A stretch of 64,000 bases of DNA from Acuticoccus kalidii (GTDB taxonomy: Bacteria; Pseudomonadota; Alphaproteobacteria; Rhizobiales; Amorphaceae). Numbering within the stretch: position 1 is the first letter of the stretch; each line of letters begins with the position of its first letter. Shown here piece by piece: positions 34,898 through 43,498 of this stretch. Location: positions 310,001 through 374,000 of the forward strand of contig NZ_JAKGCS010000024.1 of NCBI RefSeq assembly GCF_021556395.1. Reading direction: 5' to 3'. The notes beneath the pieces were generated by a model. It had not been told where the DNA came from, ran no database searches, and worked only from the letters and a program-made list of their open reading frames with translations. The position numbers and the translations under genes were made by a program.

Positions 34898-35314
34898 TCA
34901 GGCGAAAGTCTTGGTGTCGAGGTCGATCAGCTCGACCTTGTAGCCATCGGGATCCTCGATGAAGGCGATGTGCGTCTTGCCGTGCTTCATGGGGCCGGGC
35001 TGACGGGGAATGTTTGCGCCCGCGGCCTCGAGCCCCTTGCACACGGCATAGATATCGCGGACGCCGATCGCGATGTGGCCGTAGCCGGTCCCGATCTCGT
35101 AACCGTCATCATTGTCCCAGTTGTAGGTCAGTTCGAGAACGGCCGTGTCCTTTTCCGGGCCGTAGCCGAGAAAGGCGAGCGTGAATTGCCCGCCCGGAAA
35201 GTCGTCACGGCGCAGCAGCGTCATGCCCAGAAGGCGCGTATAAAAATCGATCGATTTGTCGAGATCCTTGACGCGCAGCATGGTGTGCATGAGCTGAAAG
35301 TTCGAGCCGTCCAT
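34898..35314 (-). CDS. gloA: Lactoylglutathione lyase (glyoxalase I)
   Basis: Converts the methylglyoxal-glutathione hemithioacetal to S-lactoylglutathione. The 138-aa vicinal-oxygen-chelate protein has all four metal ligands: H10 (LMHTMLRV), E61 (LELTYNW), H80 (GHIAIGV) and E128 (KVELIDLD). The short length and NWD context fit the nickel-type bacterial form. It is divergent from the outer-membrane protein gene, with 375 bases between. Confidence 0.96.
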   Translation of the reverse strand: MDGSNFQLMHTMLRVKDLDKSIDFYTRLLGMTLLRRDDFPGGQFTLAFLGYGPEKDTAVLELTYNWDNDDGYEIGTGYGHIAIGVRDIYAVCKGLEAAGANIPRQPGPMKHGKTHIAFIEDPDGYKVELIDLDTKTFA

Positions 35315-35689
35315 AAAAATCGTCCTGTTTCTTCGTGATGGTGCCGACGGCCCTCGGGCCGCTCCTCCCCAAAGGCGGGCCGCCTTTGAGCGCGACGCCG
35401 CTTTCGTACCGGCGGCGGCGCCGTCGCCATTTTAACAAGCGCCGCCGAAAAAGACACTGGCCCGCGGGGCGCGCGTGCGCCGCGCCGTCACCGCAACGAT
35501 GAAGATGCGGCAAGCTATTCCGCTCAAATGCAATTCTTTTTTCTATCAGTCTCTCCACCATGACAGCGCCGACTGCGATCTTCCCGATAGTGTATCCGAA
35601 CGGATACAGGAACAGGCCAAGCTCTGTGGCAGATTATGCGGCGTTCTCTACACGTGAGACTGCGAGAGCAATCAAAGGACGCAAACACT
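35315..35689. other. Divergent spacer between gloA and the outer-membrane protein
   Basis: 375 bases. It contains an 8-bp hairpin CAAAGGCG and CGCCTTTG with loop GGC at 35370-35388 in the gloA leader, and the perfect 8-2-8 palindrome at 35591-35608. No convincing reading frame. Confidence 0.5.
35591..35608. promoter_or_regulatory. Perfect 18-bp palindrome upstream of the outer-membrane protein gene
   Basis: TGTATCCG and CGGATACA are exact reverse complements around AA. The site is 81 bases before the GTG of the outer-membrane protein gene, well placed for a dimeric repressor or activator of that promoter. The regulator is unknown. Confidence 0.5.
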
Positions 35690-36481
35690 GTGAAACTCTT
35701 TCGTTCCTTCGGGATACTTCTTCTGGCGGTGGGGATCACCCATGCCGCCGATGCGGCGGACCTCGGTGCGCCGCCCCCCGAGCCGGAACTGCCTGCGTCG
35801 GCGAAGGATTGGCAGTTCGCCATCGCCGCGTATATTTGGGGAGCCGGCTTGGACGGTACGGTGGGTGTCGGAAGACTTCCCCGTGCTCACATCGATATGA
35901 GCTTCGGCGACATTCTCAGTGACCTTGATTTTGCAAGTTTTACGTCCGCCGAACTTCGGTATCGCCGTTGGATTGGCTTCATGGACCTTCAATATGTGAA
36001 GATCACGCCATCCGCGACGACGCCCAATTCGATCCTGACCGACCGCGTCAAGCTGCGCAGCGAGACGCTGTCCTGGATCTTCGCCGGCGGCTATCGCGCC
36101 TATGACGGCGACCGTATCCAGGTCGACGCCCTCGCCGGCGGCCGCCTCTGGAGCGTGTCGAACCGGGTGTCGGTCTCCGGCGGGCTCCTCGGCTCGCGCT
36201 CGCGCGAGTTGACCGAAACTTGGGTCGATCCGATCATCGGCCTCAAAGCCCGCGCCGACCTGAACCCCAATTTCTACGTCCTCGGCTGGGGTTTCGTCGG
36301 TGGCTTCGGCGTCGCCTCCGACATCGACTGGGACGTGCTCGGCGCACTCGGGTGGTCCCCGAAGGAGAACTTCTCGCTCCTCGTCGGCTACCGCGCCCAG
36401 GGCGTCGATTATTCGACGTCGAGCTTCGAGTTCGACGTGATCCAGCATGGCCCCGTCATCGGTGGCATCTTCCGCTTCTGA
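35690..36481 (+). CDS. Outer-membrane beta-barrel protein
   Basis: A 263-aa exported protein. From GTG 35690 the N-terminus KLFRSFGILLLAVGITHAADA is a Sec signal peptide. The mature part alternates hydrophobic and polar residues in short strands and ends with phenylalanine (GGIFRF), as outer-membrane barrels do. AAYIWGAGLDGTVG near the start and GYRAQGVDYSTSSFEF near the end resemble small alphaproteobacterial porin-like proteins. An in-frame frame 54 bases upstream would hide the signal peptide. The ligand, if any, is unknown. The upstream palindrome may control it. Confidence 0.8.
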   Translation: MKLFRSFGILLLAVGITHAADAADLGAPPPEPELPASAKDWQFAIAAYIWGAGLDGTVGVGRLPRAHIDMSFGDILSDLDFASFTSAELRYRRWIGFMDLQYVKITPSATTPNSILTDRVKLRSETLSWIFAGGYRAYDGDRIQVDALAGGRLWSVSNRVSVSGGLLGSRSRELTETWVDPIIGLKARADLNPNFYVLGWGFVGGFGVASDIDWDVLGALGWSPKENFSLLVGYRAQGVDYSTSSFEFDVIQHGPVIGGIFRF

Positions 36482-36519
36482 GCGGGATCGGCGCCGGGCG
36501 AGCCCCGGCGCCTCCTTCG

Positions 36520-37092
36520 TCAATTGGCGGAGCGGTCGGCCCAGCGCTCCATCAGGGCCTCATATCCCTCGTAGCTCGTGGGATTGTCCGGGCAGAGGCC
36601 GGTGCCGCACTCGGCGAGCGTCGACACGCCGTTGCCGAACGCCACCAGAAAGAACAGCACCGTCGCGAGCAGCCCCATCGGCGAACGGAAGGACCCGCCG
36701 ATCCCCGGCCGCGGGCGGAACACCAACATGATCCCCGCGCCGACCAGCACCAGGGCGAACACGATGAACGCCCAGGTGTAGAAATGCAGCCCGAACACCG
36801 GATCGCCATAGGCGCCCGTGCCCGGAACGACATGCAGCGCGACCTGGCGCAGCGCCACCGCGCCCCCCACGACCGCGCCGAGGATCATCAGCCCATAATG
36901 CCGGGCCGACGGGCCGAAGATCACGTTGAGCGCGAGGCCCGCGCCGACGATGCAGAAGCCGACGCGCTGCAACAGGCAGAGCGGGCACGGCAGATCGCCG
37001 CCGACGAACTGGTCATAAAAGGCGAAGAGGAGGATGCCGGAGATCGCGAAGAGCGCGAGGATATTGAGGGCGTGAGCGAAACGTTCGGGCAT
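36520..37092 (-). CDS. dsbB: Disulfide bond formation protein B
   Basis: Inner-membrane quinone oxidoreductase that reoxidises DsbA. The 190-aa protein has four hydrophobic helices. The first periplasmic redox pair is CPLC in GGDLPCPLCLLQR (about residues 33-36) and the second pair is in ECGTGLCPD. The start MPERFAHALN gives a short cytoplasmic N-terminus. The gene starts 2 bases beyond the stop of a 51-aa membrane protein, so the two are one unit. Confidence 0.9.
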   Translation of the reverse strand: MPERFAHALNILALFAISGILLFAFYDQFVGGDLPCPLCLLQRVGFCIVGAGLALNVIFGPSARHYGLMILGAVVGGAVALRQVALHVVPGTGAYGDPVFGLHFYTWAFIVFALVLVGAGIMLVFRPRPGIGGSFRSPMGLLATVLFFLVAFGNGVSTLAECGTGLCPDNPTSYEGYEALMERWADRSAN

Positions 37093-37094
37093 GA

Positions 37095-37250
37095 TCAAAG
37101 CGCAATGTCGAGAGCGTCGGTCGCATGGAAGCGGAAGAGGACGAGAAGGACGACGACCGAGATCAGCGTCATCGCGATCGCGCCGACCCGCAAGCCGCAC
37201 CAGGCGAGCACCACCGCCAGGGCGCTCGTGAAAAATGGAATGCTCATCAT
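37095..37250 (-). CDS. Small membrane protein next to dsbB (DUF5993-like)
   Basis: A 51-aa protein: MMSIPFFTSALAVVLAWCGL, one or two hydrophobic helices, then LVLFRFHATDALDIAL. The HATD near the C-terminus and the adjacency to dsbB match what I recall of DUF5993 proteins; no function is known. GAGGTGAG lies 6-9 bases upstream of the paired ATGs (37250 and 37247). Confidence 0.6.
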   Translation of the reverse strand: MMSIPFFTSALAVVLAWCGLRVGAIAMTLISVVVLLVLFRFHATDALDIAL

Positions 37251-37394
37251 CGCCGGCTCACCTCGTCGCTCCCGCGTCCGGCCGGCCTGGGGTCGGCCAG
37301 CCACGGCGAACCTACGGGGGCCGAGCCGCGTCCGGCAAGGCGAGCTGCCGATCCAACGCCGGTTCCACACCGGAGATTGCGCGATGAAGGCGCC

Positions 37395-38747
37395 TCAGAC
37401 CGCGCGTGAATGGCGCCCGGCGCCGGTTCCCCGATAGGCGTCGAATGCGCTCGCGAGAAGGCGCACGAGGGGCCGGCCTGCCTCGGTCGCCCGGAGGTGG
37501 CCCGCGTCGAGCCGCGCGAACCCGTCGGCGATCAGGGGCGCCAGTGTGGCGATCGCCTCGTCCGCCCAACCCTCCACGGCCGCATGGGCGGTGCCGATCG
37601 CGCCGAGATCGGCCTCGCCGGTGCACATCAACGCCTCGATCACCGCCGCGCGGAGCCGGTCCTCCTCGCTGAGCGCGACGCCTTTGGCGATCGGCAAGCG
37701 CCCCTCCCCGACCGCGCGGGACCAGGCCCCCGTCTCGCCGATATTCTGCACATAGCCGGACGGGGTGCGGCCGATCGAGGTGGCGCCGATCCCGAGGAGC
37801 GTCGTCGCGCTGTCGGTCGTATAACCCTGGAAATTGCGGCGGAGCGTGCCCGAGCGGGCGGCCTGCGCCAACGTGTCGTCCGGGCGGGCGAAATGATCGA
37901 GCCCGATCGCCGTCATGCCGCCTGCGACGAGCGCGGCGGCGGCGGCCTCGGCCTGCGCGATCCGGGCGGTAGCGCCGGGCAATGCCGCCTCGTCGATGAG
38001 GCGCTGTTTCTTCGCCATCCACGGCACGTGCGCATAGCCGAAGAGCGCGACGCGGCTCGGGCCGATCTGGAGCGCGCGGGCGACGGTCGAAAGGAGCATG
38101 TCGCACGTCTGGTGCGGCAGGCCGTAAACAAGATCGAAGTTGACGCTCTCGATCCCCGCCGCGCGCAGCCACCCGGTCGCCGCCTCCACCATTTCGGGCG
38201 GCTGAACGCGGTTGATCGCGGCCTGGACCGCCGGATCGAACTCCTGGACACCGAAGCTCGCGCGATTAAAGCCTGTCGCGCCGAGCGCATTCGCCATGCT
38301 GCGATCGAAGGTGCGCGGATCGCATTCGATCGCGATCTCGGCGTCGGCGCGGATGTCGAAGCGGGCGGCGACGGCGTCCATCACGCGCGCAAGCTCCGCC
38401 TCGCTCAAGACCGTCGGCGTGCCGCCGCCCCAATGCAGATGGGAGATGGCGAAGCGGCCGGGGAGCCTCTCCGCGAGGAGGGTAAGCTCGGCGAGAAGCC
38501 CGTCGACATAGTCGGCGACGGGTGTGCGGCGGGGGCCGACGAGCTTCATGTTGCACCCGCAATACCAACACACCTGCCGGCAGAACGGCACATGAAGGTA
38601 GAGCGAGACCGGCGCGGCGGGATCGAGCGCGGCCAGCCATTCGCCATAGCGCGCCGCATCGATGCCGGCGTGGAAGTGCGGCGCGGTCGGGTAGCTCGTA
38701 TAGCGCGGCACGGCCATCATCGAATAGCGGGCAAGGGTCGCCGACAT
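37395..38747 (-). CDS. hemN: Oxygen-independent coproporphyrinogen III oxidase
   Basis: Radical-SAM enzyme (450 aa) making protoporphyrinogen IX without oxygen. The iron-sulfur cysteines are C56, C60 and C63 in HVPFCRQVCWYCGCN (CxxxCxxC, with C65 following), and the SAM-binding GGGTPTVL follows. The YPTAPHF and RYTSYPTAP start is characteristic of true HemN, unlike HemW. GAGGAG sits 6 bases before ATG 38747; an ATG 18 bases earlier is less likely. An FNR-type box upstream suggests induction at low oxygen. Confidence 0.95.
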   Translation of the reverse strand: MSATLARYSMMAVPRYTSYPTAPHFHAGIDAARYGEWLAALDPAAPVSLYLHVPFCRQVCWYCGCNMKLVGPRRTPVADYVDGLLAELTLLAERLPGRFAISHLHWGGGTPTVLSEAELARVMDAVAARFDIRADAEIAIECDPRTFDRSMANALGATGFNRASFGVQEFDPAVQAAINRVQPPEMVEAATGWLRAAGIESVNFDLVYGLPHQTCDMLLSTVARALQIGPSRVALFGYAHVPWMAKKQRLIDEAALPGATARIAQAEAAAAALVAGGMTAIGLDHFARPDDTLAQAARSGTLRRNFQGYTTDSATTLLGIGATSIGRTPSGYVQNIGETGAWSRAVGEGRLPIAKGVALSEEDRLRAAVIEALMCTGEADLGAIGTAHAAVEGWADEAIATLAPLIADGFARLDAGHLRATEAGRPLVRLLASAFDAYRGTGAGRHSRAV

Positions 38748-38842
38748 CGCTGTCTCCTCGAACATGCGGCGCGTCCGAGAGACGGCCGGCGGAAGCGGCT
38801 CGCCTCCGCCATCGGCCTTGGCACGGGCCGTCTTCGGCTTCG

Positions 38843-38856
38843 TTGACCCGGATCAA
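38843..38856 (-). promoter_or_regulatory. FNR-type box upstream of hemN
   Basis: Read on the hemN strand, TTGAT CCGG GTCAA matches the FNR/FnrL consensus TTGAT-N4-ATCAA at 9 of 10 specified bases. It is centred about 100 bases before the hemN ATG, where an FNR-class activator could act. Also within reach of the divergent SDR gene promoter (39094). The rest of 38748-39093 shows no gene. Confidence 0.6.
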
Positions 38857-39093
38857 CCGGATCCTGCGCGCACGGACGAGGTGCCGCACGCGCGGCGCAT
38901 GGCCTCGTCACCCCGTCGATCAAATTGCGGCGCGGGGCTCGACGGAGCCGGCCCGAGGGACCAATCTGCGGGCCGCCCGCGGCCCGGCCGACGGATGGCC
39001 CGCGCCATGTCGCGCGCCGTCGCCGGGCGACGATCGTGGGCCTTCCCGTCAGGCAACGCCCGACGACACGGCCGAATGAACAAGGAGAGTCTC

Positions 39094-39942
39094 ATGCCGA
39101 ACGCAGCCCTCAATCGCGGTTCCGTCGCCGTCATCACAGGCGGAGCGCAGGGGATCGGTTTGGCCGCGGCGAAGCGCTTCGCCGAGCGTGGTCTGAAGGT
39201 CTGCATCGCCGACATCGATCCGGACGCCCTCGAGGCGGGCGCCGCCGCGCTCGGCGCGATCGCCGCCGGCGGCGCAGACGACGTGATGACGGCGACGGTC
39301 GATGTCGGCAAGGTCGACGCGGTCAAGGCGCTCGAAGAGGCCGTCACCGCCCGCTTCGGCGGTACCGACATTCTCATGAACAATGCCGGCATCCAGCCCG
39401 GTAGCGGCATCTTCGGCCCCGCCGAGGCATGGACGCGCATTCTCGACGTCAATCTCTGGGGCATCATTCACGGCGCGCAGACCTTCGTGCCCAACATGAT
39501 CGCGCGCGGCAAACCCGGCATCGTCATCAACACAGGCTCGAAACAAGGGATCACCACCCCGCCGGGCGATCCGGCCTACAATGTCGCGAAGGCCGGCGTG
39601 AAGGCCTTCACCGAAGCGCTGGAGCACGAGTTGCGCAACACTGCCGACGGGCGGATCAGCGCCCATCTCCTCATCCCCGGCTTCGTCTATACCGGCCTCA
39701 CCGCGCGCGGACGGACGGAAAAGCCCGAAGGTGCATGGACGCCCGAGCAGACCGTCGATTTCATGATGGAACGCCTCGACGCCGGCGACTTCTATATCCT
39801 TTGCCCGGACAACGACGTGCCCCGCCCGGTCGACGAGAAGCGCATCTTGTGGGCGGCGGGCGATATCGTGGAGAACCGCCCGCCTCTGTCGCGCTGGCAT
39901 CCCGATTATCAAGAGGCGTTCGCCGCCTTCCTGAAGGGCTGA
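39094..39942 (+). CDS. SDR family oxidoreductase
   Basis: A 282-aa NAD(P)-dependent dehydrogenase. Cofactor motif TGGAQGIGLAAA, acidic IADID after the second strand (favours NAD), NNAG, the serine in NTGSKQG, and Y-x-x-x-K in PAYNVAKAG. A longer than usual insert and tail (MERLDAGDFYILCPDNDV) follow the core and resemble a group with WHPDYQEAF near the end. AAGGAG sits before ATG 39094; a 330-base in-frame upstream extension is not supported. Substrate unknown. Confidence 0.88.
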   Translation: MPNAALNRGSVAVITGGAQGIGLAAAKRFAERGLKVCIADIDPDALEAGAAALGAIAAGGADDVMTATVDVGKVDAVKALEEAVTARFGGTDILMNNAGIQPGSGIFGPAEAWTRILDVNLWGIIHGAQTFVPNMIARGKPGIVINTGSKQGITTPPGDPAYNVAKAGVKAFTEALEHELRNTADGRISAHLLIPGFVYTGLTARGRTEKPEGAWTPEQTVDFMMERLDAGDFYILCPDNDVPRPVDEKRILWAAGDIVENRPPLSRWHPDYQEAFAAFLKG

Positions 39943-39947
39943 GATGC

Positions 39948-39966
39948 GCGGGGGGAACGCCCCCGC
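39948..39966. terminator. Hairpin between convergent SDR and acetamidase genes
   Basis: Stem GCGGGGG and CCCCCGC with a 5-base loop. It lies between two genes that end 28 bases apart and may serve both directions, although there is no T-run. Confidence 0.4.
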
Positions 39967-39970
39967 CAGC

Positions 39971-41329
39971 CTACTGGGCGCCGGAGAAGAGGCTCTTTTG
40001 GAGCACGCCGTGGACGCCCCAATTGCCGTCGACGACTTGCGTCACGCCGAAATCGGTGGCGACCGACATCAGCGAGATGGCCTCGTCCTCATCGAGGCCA
40101 TGGGCGGTCATCAAGAAGCGGCGCATCTTGCGAAAGGCGTCCTTCATCGCCCCGTCGATCGACGAGTTCGAGTAGATGTCGGACTGCGCCGTCTCGCCGA
40201 GCGCATCGAGATAATTCGCATAGCTGAAGCCGTGGACGACCCACTCGTCCGCGGTCTCGAGGAGCGGGAAATCGAGCCCTTCGAGCGGGGTTCCGCCGAG
40301 GCTGTCCGCCTTGTGGAGTGTCACGCGGACGATGCCGGTGAGCGAGGTCTCGATCGCCGTTCCGGCAAGCTCCGAATCGCCCTGCGCGGCGTGCGGATCC
40401 CCGGCCGATAGGAGCGCCCCCTCGACGGCGATCGGGTAATACATCGTGCCGCCGGCCCCGATGCGCCAATTGTCGATATTGCCGCCGAAATAAGACGGGG
40501 GGATCGAATCCACGAAATCCGCCTCGCGCGGCGCGACGCCCATCGTGCCGAAATGCGGGCGGATCGGCACGCGCACATCGGTCAGCACCGCTTCGTTCTT
40601 CTCCACGGTGTCGTGGTCGACGGGGACGCCCGGATAGTCGATCGTCTCGTGGACGACGCCGCTCGGGTCGGTCTGCGGCGTCCACTGATAGTTATAGACC
40701 GCCTTGGCCCAGTTCTTCATCCCGGTGCTGTCGATCTCGTAGATCGTGATCACCTCGCGCTTCTGGTCGTCGAGGAGGTCGTTATAATGAAAGCCCCACC
40801 ACGCGGCGGCATTGCTCCCGAAGGTCTTGCCGGCATGATCCGGGTTGCCGGACGGGCGCGGCGCGAGGTCGAGGATCTGCACCTCGAGAACGTCGCCCGG
40901 CTCGGCGCCGCAGACATAAATCGGGCCCGTCAGGATGTGGACGCCGAAGCCCTCGCCCGCCCCGCGCCCATGGATCGATGCGTCGACGGGCCCCGCGCCG
41001 CGGCGGTCGACACCCTTCGCACCCTCCTCCCATTTGAAGACGCTCTCCGCGCCCGGATCGCCGTCGACCATGCGCGAGGCGTCATCGTTCGCGTGGTGGG
41101 TGAGCGTCTCGATGGTGACGAGATCGCCGGAGTGGATCACCGCTTTCGGCTCGGCCTCCTTGGAGAAATAGCCCCAATGGACCGTCTCGGCGTTCGCCTC
41201 GATGGTGTGATGGGCCGGCGTCGCGGGCGCATCGGCGCAATCGACTTGGGCGTGCGCGGTGCCGAGACCGGCGGCGAACAAAGCGATCATGCTCGCCGCC
41301 GTCCGCAGGCGGGACGGATTGATACTCAT
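39971..41329 (-). CDS. Exported acetamidase/formamidase family protein
   Basis: A 452-aa member of the FmdA/AmdA amidase family, which hydrolyses short aliphatic amides to carboxylate and ammonia. Family motifs: ETLTHHANDDASRM, GRGAGEGFGVHILTGPIYV, GVAPREADFVDSIPPSYFGGNID and AVEGALLSAGDPHAAQGDSE. Unusually it begins with a clear signal peptide, SRLRTAASMIALFAAGLGTAHAQ, so the enzyme is periplasmic or exported, not cytoplasmic like FmdA. GGAGGAG precedes ATG 41329. With urtABCDE in the window a nitrogen-scavenging role is reasonable. Confidence 0.87.
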   Translation of the reverse strand: MSINPSRLRTAASMIALFAAGLGTAHAQVDCADAPATPAHHTIEANAETVHWGYFSKEAEPKAVIHSGDLVTIETLTHHANDDASRMVDGDPGAESVFKWEEGAKGVDRRGAGPVDASIHGRGAGEGFGVHILTGPIYVCGAEPGDVLEVQILDLAPRPSGNPDHAGKTFGSNAAAWWGFHYNDLLDDQKREVITIYEIDSTGMKNWAKAVYNYQWTPQTDPSGVVHETIDYPGVPVDHDTVEKNEAVLTDVRVPIRPHFGTMGVAPREADFVDSIPPSYFGGNIDNWRIGAGGTMYYPIAVEGALLSAGDPHAAQGDSELAGTAIETSLTGIVRVTLHKADSLGGTPLEGLDFPLLETADEWVVHGFSYANYLDALGETAQSDIYSNSSIDGAMKDAFRKMRRFLMTAHGLDEDEAISLMSVATDFGVTQVVDGNWGVHGVLQKSLFSGAQ

Positions 41330-41515
41330 GGGCTCCTCCAATTTTCGGCGGCGCGGTTGTTCGCGCCAAAGGAGGAACCAGCAATTTCCGTGCCGTTAGG
41401 TTGTCGATAATTTCGCGGTCATGTGCGAAAGGTTCGCGCTGCGCACCCGGTTCGTGACGATATTGCGCTCCCGCCCCAATGAAGGCGGGCGGGGACGGGT
41501 TCGGCGGCTCCGCGT

Positions 41516-42715
41516 TTACGGGACGAGAGCCGCCTTCTCAGCGATCAGCGCATCGATATCCGCCGCCGCATAATGCGCTTCGGCGAGGATTTCGCGCGTA
41601 TGCTCACCGAGCAGCGGCGCATGGCGCGTCACGGCGCCGGGCGTCGCGCCGAATTTGATCGGCAGCCCGATCGCCTTCGTCGCCCCGGCCACCGGATGCT
41701 GGAGGTCGACAATCATGTCGCGCGCCTGAACGTGCGGATCGGCGTGCATCTCCATGACCGAGAGGACCGGACCGGCGGGCACACCGGCCGCCTCCAGCTT
41801 TTCGAGCCATTCGTCGGTCGTGCGGGTGACGAAATGGGCGGTCAGGGCCTCCGTCAGCGCGTCGAGGTTCGCCATCCGGCCGGCATTTTCGGAAAAGCGC
41901 GGATCGCTGCCGAGCTCTGGCGCGCCGATGACCGTGAGGAGACGGGTCCAGTTGCTGTCATTGGCGGCGCCGATATTGATCCAGCCGTCTTTGGTCTCGA
42001 ACGCCTGATAGGGCGCGTTGAGGGGGTGGGCCGAGCCCATCGGGCCGGGCGAGACGCCGGTGGCGAAGGCGATCGCCGATTGCCAATAAGTGTGGGTGAT
42101 CGCCGCCTCGAGGAGCGAGGTGTCGACCATCTGCCCCTCCCCGGTCTTCAATTTGTGCGTATAGGCCGACGCGATGCCGAGCGCGGCGAGGATGCCGGCG
42201 GTGATGTCGGAGACCGGCGCGCCGACCTTCACCGGCGGCCGGCCGGCCCCTTCCCCGGTGATCGACATGAGGCCCGACATTCCCTGCGCGACGAGATCGA
42301 ACCCGCCGCGCGTCGCATAGGGGCCGGTGCGGCCGAAGCCGGACACCGCGCAATAAATGAGGCCCGGATTGTCGGCTTTCAGCGTCTCGTAGCTGAGGCC
42401 GAGTTTTTCCATCGTGTCGTGGCGATAATTCTCGATCACCACGTCGGCGTCGGCGAGGAGGCGCTTGAGCGCGGCCCGCGCCTCCTCTTTCTTGAGATCG
42501 AGGGCGATCCCCCGCTTGTTGCGGTTCATCATCATGAAGGCGGCGCTGACGCCGTTGACGTGCGGCACGTTGCGCCGCGTGTCGTCCCCGCCCGGCTTTT
42601 CCACCTTCACCACGTCCGCGCCCATATCGGCGAGCATGAGCCCCGCAACGGGGCCCGCCATGATGTGCGCGAGCTCGATCACCCGCATCCCCGCGAGGGG
42701 GCCCTTGCCGCTCAT
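41516..42715 (-). CDS. CaiB/BaiF family CoA-transferase
   Basis: A type III CoA-transferase (399 aa) moving CoA between carboxylates. Family motifs: MRVIELAHIMAGPVAGLMLADMGADVVKVEKP, with the catalytic aspartate further on in GRTGPYATRGGFDLVAQ, and TGEGQMVDTSLLEAA. The start overlaps the stop of the enoyl-CoA hydratase by ATGA. It is the last gene of a minus-strand operon beginning with an aminotransferase and a TRAP transporter. Its role is probably to activate an imported or derived acid for the hydratase. Confidence 0.93.
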   Translation of the reverse strand: MSGKGPLAGMRVIELAHIMAGPVAGLMLADMGADVVKVEKPGGDDTRRNVPHVNGVSAAFMMMNRNKRGIALDLKKEEARAALKRLLADADVVIENYRHDTMEKLGLSYETLKADNPGLIYCAVSGFGRTGPYATRGGFDLVAQGMSGLMSITGEGAGRPPVKVGAPVSDITAGILAALGIASAYTHKLKTGEGQMVDTSLLEAAITHTYWQSAIAFATGVSPGPMGSAHPLNAPYQAFETKDGWINIGAANDSNWTRLLTVIGAPELGSDPRFSENAGRMANLDALTEALTAHFVTRTTDEWLEKLEAAGVPAGPVLSVMEMHADPHVQARDMIVDLQHPVAGATKAIGLPIKFGATPGAVTRHAPLLGEHTREILAEAHYAAADIDALIAEKAALVP

Positions 42716-43494
42716 CGTCCCGAAAACTCCGGTTTGCGCTTGCCGAGGAAGGCCTCCATTCCTTCGCGGAAGTCCTCGCTCATGTAGGTCATCAAAATGA
42801 GGTCGTCCCCCTTCGCCTCGGCGCCCTCGACGCGCAGGCGCCTGAGGCCCTCTTTCGTCGCCCGCAATGTCAGCGGGGCGAGGCCGGAGATCGTGGTCGC
42901 GAGCTCGTTCGCCCGCGCCATCAGCGCCGCATGATCCGGCAGCACCTCCGAGACGAGGCCGAGCGCCAACGCCTCGTCCGCCAGCACCAGGCGCGCGGTG
43001 AAGATCACCTCCTTGACGCGCGCCGGGCCGATGATGGCCGCGAGGCGCGACAGGTTGGAGATCGACAGGCAGTTGCCGAGCGTTCGGGCGATCGGGAAGC
43101 CGAATTTGAGGTTCGCGCTCGCGATGCGGATATCGCAGCCCGACGCGATCCCCGCCCCGCCGCCGGTGCAGGCCCCGGAGATCGCCGCGATCGTCGGCAC
43201 CTTGCAGCGCTCGACCGCGCCATAGACGCGGTCCATGTTCCGCTCGTAATCGAGCGCGTCCTGCTCGGTCTTGAAGCCGCGAAACTGGGTCATGTCGGTG
43301 CCGGCGGCGAACGCCTTTTCGCCGGCGCCGGTGATGATGATGGCCTTCACCGAGCCGTCCGTCGGGACGGTGTCGCAAATCTCGGCGAGGCCGTCATACA
43401 TCGCGAAGGTGAGCGCGTTGCGCGCTTCGGGCCGGTTGAGCGTGACGGTCAGGATGCCGTCACGCTGTTCGTGGATCAGTTCGTTCTCGCTCAC
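42712..43494 (-). CDS. Enoyl-CoA hydratase/isomerase family protein
   Basis: A 260-aa crotonase-fold protein. Oxyanion-hole segments are KAFAAGTDM (first) and GACTGGGAGIASGCD (second). The two usual catalytic glutamates are not both evident at the second site (KFGFPIARTLGNC), so the reaction may be other than simple hydration. It overlaps the CoA-transferase by ATGA and is 4 bases beyond the stop of DctM. Together these suggest a CoA-dependent catabolic branch fed by the TRAP importer. Confidence 0.9.
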   Translation of the reverse strand: MSENELIHEQRDGILTVTLNRPEARNALTFAMYDGLAEICDTVPTDGSVKAIIITGAGEKAFAAGTDMTQFRGFKTEQDALDYERNMDRVYGAVERCKVPTIAAISGACTGGGAGIASGCDIRIASANLKFGFPIARTLGNCLSISNLSRLAAIIGPARVKEVIFTARLVLADEALALGLVSEVLPDHAALMARANELATTISGLAPLTLRATKEGLRRLRVEGAEAKGDDLILMTYMSEDFREGMEAFLGKRKPEFSGR

Positions 43495-43498
43495 ACGT

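Noticed and set aside
41470..41489. CCCGCC and GGCGGG hairpin downstream of the CoA-transferase gene
   Set aside because: Short GC stem, 8-base loop and no T-run; such stems are expected by chance at this GC content.
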